DNA of 64,000 nucleotides from Vanilla planifolia (lineage: Eukaryota; Streptophyta; Magnoliopsida; Asparagales; Orchidaceae), in NCBI GenBank assembly GCA_023846275.1, contig JAIUJO010000070.1, positions 756,501 to 820,500 of the forward strand, written 5' to 3'. Below the pieces are notes generated by a model. That model was given only the letters and a program-made list of their open reading frames with translations. It ran no database searches and was not told where the DNA came from. Both the position numbers and the translations under genes were made by a program. Below, piece by piece: positions 23,576 through 35,450 of this stretch (its first letter is position 1; every line of letters begins with the position of its first letter).

Positions 23576-24400
23576 TGTTATTGTTGGATGATATGCAGAA
23601 ATGTCTTTCACACTTAGACAATTGAAAAGTTCTTAGCTTCAAGAATATATGAACACAATGGGCTATGCAAGGTCATTTATGTTTAGAATTAGATAATTCA
23701 TGATCATCAGGCAAGTAAGAACTTTTCTTAAAAGCTATAGACATGCATTAGTTTTAACATGAGGGATCTCACCCCAAAAAAAGTGGTTTTAACAACCCAC
23801 ACCCAATATACTCACATGAAGTGAAATGAGGCACACACATAAGTAGAGTTCTTGGAATGCCAAATAAGAAATCAAATGGTCATGTGGACAAGCTAAAAAG
23901 TTGTTAATGATGAGTAAATTTCTTGAAAGTTGAAATAAAGAGGTTAAGAAATTCCATGATGATTTTGATGCTTTTGCAAATGTTGTATATAAGGTTAAGA
24001 TCTCCCATTTTGAGGGTTCAACAATCCTTCATAAAGCAGCTTTGAAAGCACACCATCAAATTATTTGTAGACAACACTTTCATTTCAAACAAAATTTGTG
24101 ACAGTAATTTATTACTTCATTAAAAAAAAATTTTATATATAAAGTGGTGAATGTCCTTATTTATAAACAACTCAATGGTAAATGAGTACATTTAAAATAT
24201 AGGAATATGAAAGGACAAAAGGGAATACAAAGTGACACATTTTGAAATTGTAAGGGACATTTTAGAATTCCAAAAGTCACCAAAAAATAATAATTAAACA
24301 CCTTGGATCTACGAAAACAATTTTCCTTTAAAAGTTCAAAATTAATTTTTATCACTAGTCCGCAAAAAACCTTCATGTTTCATTTAGTGGTTCGATGATT
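23576..24400 (-). mobile_element. Probable decayed LTR (5' LTR of a minus-strand copia)
   Basis: It lies directly upstream, on the minus strand, of the primer-like site. It contains a TATAAATAAGG promoter-like box at 24,155-24,165 (minus strand), a typical plant LTR TATA context. Its upstream end is not defined; the composition becomes G-rich on the plus strand beyond about 24,380. No second LTR copy was recognised, so the call depends on the primer site and TATA box. Confidence 0.35.
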
Positions 24401-27150
24401 GATGAGGTGGCCGGCAATGTGATTGACGTGTATGTTGATGGGTTAGGAATTTTTGTGGATTTAGTCTATGCATGTTAATGTTGATGGGTGGTGAATGATG
24501 ATGAGTAAGTAGAGGTTGTTGGGATAAACTAGTTCAAAGGTCAACATGGGTCGACGAGGCTATGAAAGTCAATGCAAGTAGCAATAGTGGTCACAGCTAT
24601 TAGGTGCCAAGAAAGACTATAACTAAATTTTATGCATTTTTGAAGCATTTAAAAAAAAGATTATTTCGATAGAAAAGGATGGCAATTGTAAATATGTCAT
24701 ATACTACCATTAAAAATAAAAAAATATCAGAACAATTGCCAACTAATCTTAAAGTGCTTCAACTAATGTGTATATGCAAATAATATTATGAATTGATTAA
24801 AAATAAATTGAAATGTGTAACAAATAAGCATGGATTATAGTTGACCCTTATAATTGTAATGATAATGGAGACTAATGAGAAGTAAATGAGTCAATGTTAA
24901 TTAGACACATATGCTATTGGAACATTTAAGTATGTTTCTACTACGACTCAATTTATCATATTATTTGAAGCCTTCTTCATAATAATGAATAAAACATTCG
25001 ATCATATTTTATGATTAATGAAATTCTTGAATACTCAAATTAATAAGATTGTGTCGTGTATATCTAAAGTCTAGTACCATAGTGTGACAATGTTGTAACT
25101 AGTTTATTTAAGTGATAATAGTTGTCATACAATTACTATGAGACCATAGTGTAACGAGAAAATTCACATGAGGTACATTGGTTTGTTTGAAGGAGTATCA
25201 CAACAAACTTAAATGAGTCAATAAAAAGCGAACAATATAAGTTTGTTATGACACTTTTCCAATTTATTAAGCACAAATATTGTACCTTTTATAGAAATAT
25301 ACCAAAGGTTTTAAATGATGAATAAAGATTTTACCAACCATGTTTAAATATGAAGAATTGAATAAAATGATCAAAATTATGATCACAAAGAATTAGCTAT
25401 AGAAAATATCCAAGTAAATTCACGTAGTTGTAGCAACTAGTATTCTTCTTCTACCTTTAAACAATACAAAAATGGAAATATTGCCTTATTGCCAATTAAA
25501 GGCTTTGTTATTCATATTTTTTAACAAATTAATCATTATTTTATATCTTATAATGACCTAATTTTTTTTGCAATAAGATTAAATAGCTCTTAGTAGTGTC
25601 GCACTGTGCTTGTGGCCATGTGACTAAATCTTCTTGAACTAGTGACATGTTAGTGAAGTGAATGATCCTTTGAATTGCATATACTACTCATGTACATTTT
25701 TATGGAATGAATATCATACAAGAAAAATGCACTTACTTCACAAATGATTAAACAAGCACTCGAGTTTTCAAAGCATTTCCATGTATAATCACGATAATCA
25801 TATAAGCATAATCCCTTTAAGGCACACATATATAATTTGTTAAAAGCATCATACATGTCTGAGAAGGAGAACATCTATGTAAAATAAAATTTTGGACAAA
25901 CTTGTAACTCTTTTTGAGTTTTATACACTTTCGACAAGTATGATAATTGGATTATGCCAATACAATGGTAAGCTCTTTTTGACATTGAATAATTATGTAT
26001 ATGATAAATTTTTTGCATATTTGTATGAGATATAAGTCATCGTCACACAAAATTGTGATGATTTTGCCATACTTCGAGGCCTATGTTAATCAAGCACATA
26101 TCCTATTGGATAATTTATATACTATGCCACAATCACTTGATTTTATCCCAAATCATTTCAAGGCCTCCTAGCTAGAATGCACAACATATGCCTTCGCATT
26201 ATACTTTGCATGAAATGGTTGAAAACACAAAACAATAAGTTTCATCGTTTGCATGTAACATATAGTATCACAATGAATGGTAGTGCCATAACATGTTTAT
26301 TTATGTGAGGATAATGGGCATAGCAATATGATGAGAGCATAGCACATATATGACAAATAACACTAACTACTCATCACATGGGACTTAGACAAGCAACATA
26401 AACCCTAGTACCATGATAATAGACATTATTTTGTAAGTTTTGATAGTAGGTCGCCATCAAAGCTTTCGTCTAATTTATTTAATTGAATGTAAGTTAAGTT
26501 TTGCTCTTAACATTTATTTAACTGTACAAACAACAAACATACCATTATTAAATATGTTTTATTAACTACTTTGGTTCATTAGAGGGAAGATTTACATGAT
26601 TATATGATTGAGTTGGAAGAATATGATCCTTTATGATATAATGTAATGTGGTTTAACATTCTAAGCCATTTAAGAAGTGCTTGATGTGCTTTGTATGGGT
26701 AGACACACCACCTAGAGATAAATTGAGTGGCTCCATGTTTTGAATGCTATTCCATGCCCTTGAATAATGCCACCGATAAATTAACTTTCATTGCACATGG
26801 TTTCCATTTTTTATTCAATTTATTTGGCATCTATACCATGTTGATAACACCTTTCACAAATGTTTAGTACATAATTTACTTAGTTGTGTTCTTACCAATT
26901 CAAACAAGGCATGGGGTCAGCAATCCCCATAGTAGTAGATTACATAAACTTTACTAAATTGAAGACTATAAAAAAGTTGTACAAAAAAAAAATGTATGCA
27001 AAGAGTAGAAATGATATGCAACATTAACACCACAAAATATTCAACTAAAGTTATTGTTATACATAGAAACATAACTCTCCATAAATGAGAGCTCATCTCC
27101 TTCTCAATTCAATAATCATACTTCTCGTTTTATTTGAATCCTTCAAAAGG
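24401..27150. other. Unassigned decayed DNA
   Basis: 24,400-24,640 is locally G-rich on the plus strand with scattered CG. The rest is AT-rich. The minus-strand frame 25,650-25,874 is unrecognised. The 26.9-27.15 kb part may hold the polypurine tract and 3' LTR of the adjacent minus-strand copia, but I could not match an LTR pair. Confidence 0.4.
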
Positions 27151-27170
27151 TTTGCAAATTCAAAAGGTTA

Positions 27171-27720
27171 GCCAAATTCGAGTGAGGGTGTTGATAGTAT
27201 GGGTTTTGTTATGAAGTCTACTAATTGAGCACAAGGTGACAAAACCCGGACTACTATTCTTCTTTCTTACAAGATTTCCTTAAATGTGGTTTGTAATGTT
27301 ATTGTTCTTACTATAGGAATGTTCAACAAGATCCATTTAAAAAACTATGCTAGTAATAGATTAACAATGGTCTAATAGGTTGGTAAAGTGCATGTGGTAA
27401 TGTCAATGTTGTTACATAATCGAAAACCTTGAGTTACATAGCAACTAATTACCTTATTTTATGATTTTATCGTAAATAGAAAAAACAATTTGTCTTATAT
27501 GTAACCCACAAAATGACTGAGTTTCCATGAAAGTAAAATGTAATTTATGCACATTGCTTTTTAGTCCCACTCCAAGCAAAATGAACATTTATCTTGGAAA
27601 CTAAGTCAAAATTTATTTCACATGTTGTACATCTTAGGCATAGACATTTGGTTCTAATATGTTATTTAAAAGTTCTTTTTAAACCATGAATACAAGATTC
27701 ATTTGGATTGGCTTAAAATC
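27171..27720 (-). pseudogene. Copia RT thumb / RNase H C-terminal tail
   Basis: Minus strand 27,661-27,720 reads ANPNESCIHGLKRTF (family NPxxxHxxAxKRIFRYLKGT). 27,171-27,238 reads CAQLVDFITKPILSTPSLEF (family xxQxADIFTKPLxxxxFexLR), the polyprotein end. The RNase H core between them is too decayed to mark catalytic residues. Confidence 0.7.
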
Positions 27721-27889
27721 TTACATGCAATTCTACATTGAACACAAATCTGTGCTTTTTAGATTTAAGGTAAAAATTAGACAACAATGTCTTTTTACAT
27801 CTTCACATCAATAATGATCTTATTCCCTTTTATTTTATGTATCATGTCCGTATATAACTTTCCCTTTGATTTCGTTATCCAATTGTTCA

Positions 27890-28790
27890 TCATGAACACT
27901 TAGTTTTTCAAGCTTGTCAAGTTGATGAGATAATATTTGACTACTATATCAACTACAAGGAGATTCATAAACCGTCACATGAATATTTTCCTTTATAGCT
28001 TAAGTTCACTTATTCAATACTCTATTTGATTTATAATTCTTGTAGCATGCTAAAAAAATTCCCTCATCAAGCATGGGAACAATCTTATCTAACTTTTTTT
28101 CCACAAATAAAAAGAAAGCATTTAAGGAAAAACTCACACGAGAGAAATATTTTTAGCCTTTTATCATACAAAGTTCATAAGGGGAACATGAAGTAATCGT
28201 CTTACAAGAACTCTATTACTTACATAACAAAAAGTATTAATGACTTTAGCTCAAAAACTCTTTAGTACATTATACTCATTCAAACATATTTTTAACCATG
28301 TCGAATAATGTTCTATTTCTTCTCTCTCCTACATTATTGTTTTAAGTTGTTTTAGGTGATGAGAAAGTAGTGATATTGCATTATTATTATAATATTCTAT
28401 AAAAAATTTAGTTACATTCAACTACTAGTTCAGTTATAATAAACCATAAGAATAAGTCATGCTCCTCTTATAATCTATTGAATATGTACACAATTAATAT
28501 TCCCCCTACTCTATACGAACAACATAAGAATAATCTAAGAATAATCATTAATTATTACAAAACCATACATCCATCACCATCGATTATGTTGATGATGTGG
28601 TTTCCAAAGAATCCTATGTTTAGAAACTCCGACTACCTTTTGGCGATCACATGCTTTATTGATCTAATTAAGGTTTTGTAGTTTTTTTTCTATTTAGCAA
28701 TGTAGACACAAAGGCTCATCATTCCAAAAAAGATTTGGTAGACCCCTAACAATGTAATAATTTGTGATCTTCCTAATTGTTGTTGAGCAA
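27890..28790 (-). pseudogene. Copia integrase remnant
   Basis: Minus strand, in order: IVRGLPNLFWNDEPLCLHC at about 28.70-28.77 kb (family (L/D)VxGLPxxxxxxxxxCxxC of the zinc-binding region); YGFVIINDYS at 28,534-28,566 (family Y.LVIVDDYSR, with the first catalytic aspartate region preserved as NDYS); ERRNRTLFDMVKNMF near 28,300-28,330 (family ERKNRTLxExARTML, containing the catalytic glutamate); LNEYNVLKSF then CYVSNRVLVR; finally DEGIFLACYKNYKSNRVLNK at 27,990-28,065 (family DEGIFLGYSxxSKAYRVYNK). Frames change several times. Integrase inserts the cDNA into the host genome. Confidence 0.8.
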
Positions 28791-28999
28791 GGACAACATA
28801 ACCTTCTAAGCCAAAAATCAACACTATTCACCCATGATGTATAACATTCTAATTAGCTTGTTTTAATAAGCTTGAATTGTAATACATAAGTATTATTATT
28901 TCCATGTGATACATTGATGGCTTTATTATTCGTACTATTAGTATATTCTTTAAAATCAAAAGTAACCTAAAACATCGAGTCATGTAGTTGTTTAATGCT

Positions 29000-29200
29000 A
29001 TGATGGTTGTATTTAAAACTTCGCACTAATAATATATTTTTCATGGATGTATGTAAGGTGTTTAGTTCCAATGATTCTTGCCTCAAAGGTTTCACCAAGT
29101 GTAACATGAACACCATGGTACTACTTTAAGTGGATGAACAAATATGAGGCACTATCATGTTCTATGAGCAATAACTATCAAAATTATGGAAACCAGTCTT
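29000..29200 (-). pseudogene. Copia protease-proximal remnant
   Basis: Minus-strand translation gives GVHVTLGETFEARIIGT. The copia family has GG(H/Y)VTFGDNxKGKIIGxG a little C-terminal to the DSG catalytic motif of the protease. The DSG motif itself was not found. Confidence 0.55.
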
Positions 29201-29354
29201 GGAGGGAAGGAAAGCATGCAAAATTCAACCACTTATTTGATTGTAAGACATGAATCATTTTAGACCTAGTTATATTAACATAAATAATTTTTAAACTATC
29301 TCTTCTTACCCCAATATATCTTGAAAACTTTCAATGATTATTATTTTTAATCTG

Positions 29355-29396
29355 ACATTGAGACGCAATGTGTCCAAATTTAAAAATATAGCAACA
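29355..29396 (-). pseudogene. Copia gag zinc knuckle (CCHC, one Cys lost)
   Basis: Fourteen residues on the minus strand read C-CY-I-FKFG-H-IASQ-C, the box C-x2-C-x4-H-x4-C with the second cysteine replaced by isoleucine. KFGHIASQC is typical of copia gag nucleocapsid boxes. The box binds element RNA during packaging. Confidence 0.75.
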
Positions 29397-29400
29397 TTTG

Positions 29401-32396
29401 ATTTAGGTAGCATATGAAGCAGTACATGAATTGATGGCAAGATCATAGAAATAAAAATGTGGCAATGTTTACGATTGCTTTTAAACTCATTAAATTAATG
29501 AGCTAGCATATTTTTTTATTTATCACATTAGCTAGCTCTACCCTAGTAGTTTTTACATAAATTAAATTATTAAAAAATGTTGTTTTGATTTAAATGCTAG
29601 CATAGACCTAAGTTGTTTTTATGCTCATCTTTAAACGTATTGCACTTTGATGCCAGTTGTTTATATTCAAGGAACTTTTTTATGTAATTTTTCGGAAAAA
29701 ACATTAGTGGAAGAATATACCCCATTACTATTACAAGTACATAGAATGTCTCCATCTACTAGCATATCTGAAATAAGACTTTCTTTTTTCTTTTCTTTAC
29801 TTTAGTAGGACTCATTAGACTTCATCCAACCAACTTCTTAAACTTCTTCTTTCTCTTCTAATAATTTAAAATTTCTTCTCTTAATTTGTATATAGGGTAA
29901 TTAAGTTGAGTGTGTATAGGCATTTTTCATTCTTATACCTCTGGTTCATCATTTTGTGTCTCTTTCATTTATTTTCCCATCTATATTGGCACTCCTACTT
30001 GCAATATAGTTTTGAAATAAGGAAGATAATCCGTAACGAATAAAAGCTAATGCATAAGTGGGAGAGGGATCTATATTGGCGCTTCCTTCTTTTTCTTTTT
30101 GTACTTCTTTATAGACAACTCTTCTATTTTTTTCTTATTAGTACCATTTCATTTATAAGTAGCAAACCCATTGGTTCATTAAGAAATGTGTAGATACATC
30201 CATATTAGCTTCATAGTTGTGCCATTACTATTCTAAGTTGTACTACATCATTCCTTTGTGACATGTCTTATTATTCAATTAGAAAAGAATGATATGTGTT
30301 AGTAGCAAAAAATTATGTCATATTTCAAGGTTTTTGGGCAATTGACCTAAGTCAGAGTTGAACAATTTCATGATAGTAATTAAATAATATCAGATATAAT
30401 TAGACATTAAATTTTATTAAGCGAGAAAAATGTAAAACTTAGCTAAGAAAATAAATTCCTTTTTATAAAAAAAATAAAAAAACATAACTTAATCTGATAT
30501 TTCATCATATTTTACTAAACTCATATTGTCATTATTTAAAGTAAAGCACTTATACTGAAGTACATAATGGTGTGACATCATCAGCTTTTTATTATTTAAA
30601 AGTTCATAAGATGAAACATTAAGTGATGGATTTTTATGCCCCCTTAAATAACAACATGCAAAAAAGTTCCATTTTAATTGAAAAATATGCTAATAATTTA
30701 TTTTTTAAATACCTTACAAATATCACATTTAACTGAAACTTTTCAAAGATCATGTTCCTTATTTAGCCTAATGTCACACTTGACATTTTAAAGAATTTTC
30801 TTCTATAAAATCCATAGTGTAACAAGACACATATATAGCAAGGCACTTGGCTAAATACCTTTCCGCTCTTCTGGTTTGGAACTTGAACTAGAAGTTGTGA
30901 TTCCTCTATCTAAGAATCATGTTCGCTGCTTGTTACTTATAAGGAACCATAACCCTTAACAATTTACTTACCCAAACAATTCATGGGTTGGTTTACCCTT
31001 GGTTAATGTAACATACCAACATATAGTAAAATATTTAAAAAAGAATGTATAGTGAAAGGTATACACATCCATTTGTACAATTCATAATATAAATTGAAGA
31101 AATTCATCATAAGAAACAATACAAGATAAAAATATTGATGTCCTAAAGTATGTCTACTACAACCCAATGTCTCTCATCTAAATTGTGAAATGCAAAAGTA
31201 AAACTCACTACTACAAAAGTAAAAGATGCAAATAAAAGAAATGAATAGCTAGACACTGAATATGATATTCTTAATCTCTAGCTCCTAAGCAAGCTATTAT
31301 CTCCCAAGTGTTTCATATCAAAATAATAGAAGCATGAGCTTGAGGTAAATATCAAATATGTATGTCACAATACAAAAATAACATACAGTGATATAGATTT
31401 ATATCTAATATATAACGTAGGCTATAATAAATATTAAAATCAGATATGTTAATAATTTATGCTAGATCACAAAGCTAATATAAAGCATGAGTTTGTGATG
31501 AAGGTAATTAGAGTATATGATCATTGAATCTAGCTCTCTCTTTTGAGTTAAAAAAATTACATATTAATCACTAATCAGTAAGCTAGCACTCCCATCTAAA
31601 CTCTACCCATCCAAAACATGAGGGTCCAAAATTAAGTAATGTTGCATCAACAAATCTTATCTTAACCAAAATAATCCAATTATACATCTTGATCTTAACC
31701 ATGACCAACTTTCCTAATTATAACTAAACTTAGGGATACCTTAAACCCTAACAAAAAATATGAGATGAACTATTTGTTATCTATGTGTTTTAAGTTTCTT
31801 CTAAGGCAATCTGGGGGGTAGTTTACAATGCTTAGATGTTGCAGTGGTCTTTATTGTTAGCCTTATCTGGTTTCATATGCTAGACTTCTAGGCCTAACAG
31901 TGCTATCACATTAGCTTTAGCTCAAGAGTAAGCCTTAGCTTCATATTTAGACACATTAATCATTCCATAACAATTCTTTTAAACCATTGCTTTAATGACT
32001 TTCACTACATGAAGAAGAAGAAGAAGGATCATTCCTAGTTGGCAAACTTAAGCCACATAGATTCAATAAACTACCATCTAAGGAGTCAAAACTTTGCTTA
32101 AGAGAACAAAAATTGCCACTAATTATCTTACCTTATAATCCATGTCATCCTTAAGGTTTAGAAAACATCACAAGAATATATAGCACCATTAGATAAGCGT
32201 ATTATGAATTCTATGTCTAAAATGAAGCCCTCTATCTCACCTAACCATCATAAATGGCTTGATGAATTAAGAGTCTCTTTTCGCCAAGGCTTTATAAAAA
32301 GTTTACTTATAGAATCCACAAGTGCTTATATTCTTGTTCCAATCTTATCTTTGTTTTGGATGTATAGAAGGATGTTCTTCAAAAATTATAATTTAA
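29401..32396. other. Unassigned; may include decayed gag and 5' LTR of the minus-strand copia
   Basis: No matching motif seen. The nearer 500-900 bp should hold gag of the element at 27.2-29.4 kb. No LTR ends or primer site recognised. The plus-strand frame 32,204-32,425 overlaps the start of the minisatellite and is not a known protein. Confidence 0.4.
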
Positions 32397-32684
32397 TTAT
32401 CTATGTGATCCAGGGTTCTTTTTAAACAATAATTTCGTTATCTAAGTTACATTCAAGTTCCACCTAAACCCCAAAAGGTCTTATCTAATGTACCATAAGG
32501 TTTCATCTTGTCCTTATATGTCTTATCTAGGGTATTTTTAGGTTTCTTCCATTCATAAAGGTCTTATTTAAGGTACCATTTTGTTTTGTCAAAGCCCCAA
32601 TGTTATTATCAAAGGCATGCTAAGGCTTCAATTAATCCTTAATGGCCATATTTAAGGTAACTTATGGTTTCAACTAAATAAGAA
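32397..32684 (+). repeat. 41-bp minisatellite, seven diverged copies
   Basis: Copies start at 32,397, 32,438, 32,479, 32,521, 32,562, 32,603 and 32,644. All are 41 bp except the third, which is 42. Most begin (TC)TTATCTA(A/G)G(G/T)TA and carry a central (A/T)GGTTTC. Copies are diverged, so the array is old. An eighth partial copy may lie at 32,343 (TCTTATCTTTG). Because 41 is not a multiple of three, it is not a protein repeat. Confidence 0.8.
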
Positions 32685-34400
32685 AAATCTCATTTCCATA
32701 GGCTACTTGAACATTACGCTTTTAAATAACCATTTTCTAGGGCTCGACCCATGAGTCTCCATTATATTAAAACCCAATCTTGGGATTGACCATATGTCCA
32801 TGACAAGTGCTATCAATCTTAAACTATCCTCTGCCTTAAATATTATTATCCAAAATTCGCATATTCTTGTTAGTCTAACAGTTACCATAACCAACCAAGC
32901 CATCTTTGGTGGCTTAAATTGAGGTCTTCCAAGCTTCCAATCTAAAAGCCCTGTGTGATAACTCACCCTTGAAATAATCTAAATCCAAATAATGTATAAG
33001 ATGTGACTCCTCTAACATAAGCAAGTCATATGAAATGCTTGCTTAATATAATCTAGGAAAGAAAATAATGAACAATAAGAAGTTCTTAGAATTTGACTAC
33101 CTTTTCAAGTGTTGCCCTAATGTTAATGGTCTATGCTATCATTGAAGTACACAAAATTTACTTTAGCAACTTCTTCATCAAGGTCTTAGAATTGTAAATG
33201 TATCTTCTCTTCATTCCATGCTATTCAAGTTGAAAATTGGTGTTATCATGGTTAAATTAAGCTATCTTAAGCAAGCATGGTATATTCCATAGAAAAACTC
33301 TTAGGTTTTCATCACTTGTATGCATACAATGTATTTTTTTCATTGCATGATATCTTAAGACAATTTGCATCATTAATTTATAGAATATTAGCAATTTGTT
33401 CAATTATTTTTCTAACAAAGGGCTACCAAGACTATTTCGTTCTCTATACATGGATTTCAATTTTAATTCTCATGTGACATAACATAACTATAGTACCAAA
33501 TTGTATGGAAAATTTAAATTAGAAGTCTATGGTTCTTAAGTAATGGATCCTTGGAAACATAGATCAATAAAATTTCAAAATTTTGACATCATTTGTTGAA
33601 GCCTTAGAAGTCCTTAATTTTATCATTCATTTAACCATAAAAACAAAACATCAACCTCAGGATTGGGAGAATTATTTAGCATTCCTTGATCTACTTATAT
33701 CATCATCTAGATATTACATAAAAAAAACCTTAAGCATGCTTGTAGCAATTACTAGAAGAACCACTTTTCATGATTTATTACTTTCTTCTTATATCATGAG
33801 AAAGATGACTACAATTTACAACATGATCAAATTCATATGAAATGACAAGCATTTTTTAATTACATAGTTGGTATAATTATCTAGATTTTATCAACATTTA
33901 ATTGTGTTGTCTATCCTTTAGAACCTTGTAAGAGACTACTCCAATGATTTTGTTTCTATTATTCAAATCTTGATGTTTCTTCCTTTGCTTACTTATGGCT
34001 ACATAATCTTCTTTTGCCTGACATGGGCATGGCATCCCTGTTATTAGTACATCAACTGAAAACTCTAACAAAGGATATAATTAAGTCTTAAATATCCAAC
34101 TTTTGTTTAAAAAGCCCAAATGTAAAATACCACTTGATTAATTCTTGACTTTTTGCAAATACAACAATCAAGCACATCATGTGTAATTCTTGATTGTTAT
34201 AACATGAATCCAATATTTTAAAATAATTTAATTAATGAAAATTTAGATTTTCAAATTTGTAGGATTAACATTGCCAACGATACTTTTGCCACATGGGTTG
34301 GTTAAATTGTGCATGCTAAACCTAGCTTTACAATTAGATGTAATAATCTATAGCACCAAAAAAATCAATTCTAGTAAAGACAATTGATTTAGAATGTTTC
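32685..34400. other. Unassigned decayed DNA downstream of a minus-strand copia integrase
   Basis: RT and RNase H of the copia at 34.4-35.4 kb would be expected here on the minus strand, but no motif is convincing. The open frames 32,703-32,966 (-), 33,277-33,477 (+) and 33,583-33,840 (+) match nothing I recognise. Confidence 0.4.
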
Positions 34401-34419
34401 ACTAAGAACAAATTCTAAC

Positions 34420-35450
34420 AACACACACTTTGGCCATTCATGTCTCATATAGGCGAGGAAGAAGACAATGGCACTTAGTTAATAAATCTATAAACTTTTT
34501 AGAAACATCATTCCTTTATCATTGAAACATGGCTAAAGTGAATCACAAAAAGTAAACATCCACAACTATTGTATATTTCTTATCTCTTTGGTTTTTTTCA
34601 TGAGTTGAACCAAAAATGTATATGTGTAATCACCCTAATGGTCAACAAGTTCTTATTTTCTTTTTAGGATTAAAAGTGGATGTAAACTATTTTAAAAGTT
34701 GATAAGATAAATAAACTTGCCAATCACTCAAACAAACATGTTGTAGACCTCTAAGTAAGTCAAACTTAAACATTTTCCTAAGCAAGAATTTCCCTTGATG
34801 AAATAATCAATTATGCTATAATACTGAGTTATTGTCATGAGGTGTTGTAATACTTCTAATAAATAGTTGGCATTATTTTCATTTTGATTCTCACATATTG
34901 CCATATAGTATTCAAAATTGTCTTTTAATGTAGTAAACTTTGGAGCTATTTTCTTTTACTTTATACAAAATGTGATTGTACATTTCTTCATAATTAAACT
35001 GAAGATGAAGAAGAAGCGATGGAGCACACCTTATCATTAAATAAAATATCACCCTTGCCATTTTTAGCCAAAAAACCTTTCAAACACTTCTTTCTAACAT
35101 ACTCATCACATTTTCAATTATCAAAATCATTTAATGACATTTTTAATGCCATCTTCTTCTTCTTTCGTTATTGAAACTTCTCAACTCTTTTTTTATAGAG
35201 TGGGCAGTTAGGCCTTATGTCCCAAGAAATCTACACTCATGAAAGCAAATTTTCTACGTACGTTTCACTTGTTATATATTTTAGATGGCTCTTTGAAGAT
35301 GGTAGCTTCCACACTTATGATCAACAAGTTAGAATTCAAGTTAGAGTCTACCATCGAAGAAAGTGGTTCTCATTTTTCTTATTCTTTCTCTGCAACACTT
35401 TTTGATTTTAACACTTCTTCTATGCAAGCTCAACTTTATTGATTCACAAC
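34420..35450 (-). mobile_element. Decayed Ty1/copia fragment, gag to integrase (minus strand)
   Basis: Minus strand 35,150-35,215 gives DIRPNCPLYKKRVEKFQ, then KKKKMALKMSLNDFDN. This is the C-terminal half of a gag zinc knuckle (GHIRPxCPLxKK) followed by the usual lysine-rich and acidic linker; the GH is one frame off. 34,541-34,630 gives HIYIFGSTHEKNQRDKKYTI then VVDVYFL, and after stops NDVSKKFIDLLTKC. This matches the integrase core H(M/I)DLFGP...R.KKY.xVVVDDYSRFTW....K.DV...F....K. Protease lies in the unresolved gap. The distance from knuckle to integrase, ~550 bp, is shorter than the usual ~1 kb, so an internal deletion is likely. Confidence 0.72.

Larger units (their letters stand above)
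27165..29400 (-). mobile_element. Decayed Ty1/copia retrotransposon, internally deleted (minus strand)
   Basis: Minus-strand order from 29.4 kb down: gag zinc knuckle, protease flank, GAG-pre-integrase and integrase, then a short jump to the RT thumb/RNase H tail. This is the copia order, in which integrase precedes RT; in gypsy elements it follows. Expected distance from the integrase C-terminus to the RT thumb is about 1.5 kb, but here it is ~170 bp (27,890 to 27,720), so most of the RT has been deleted. Numerous stops and frameshifts. LTRs were not identified on either side. Confidence 0.8.

Noticed and set aside
33277-33840. Two consecutive plus-strand frames (66 and 85 codons) as a small gene
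   Set aside because: No start context, splice structure or family resemblance. They lie opposite the region where the RT of a minus-strand copia is expected.
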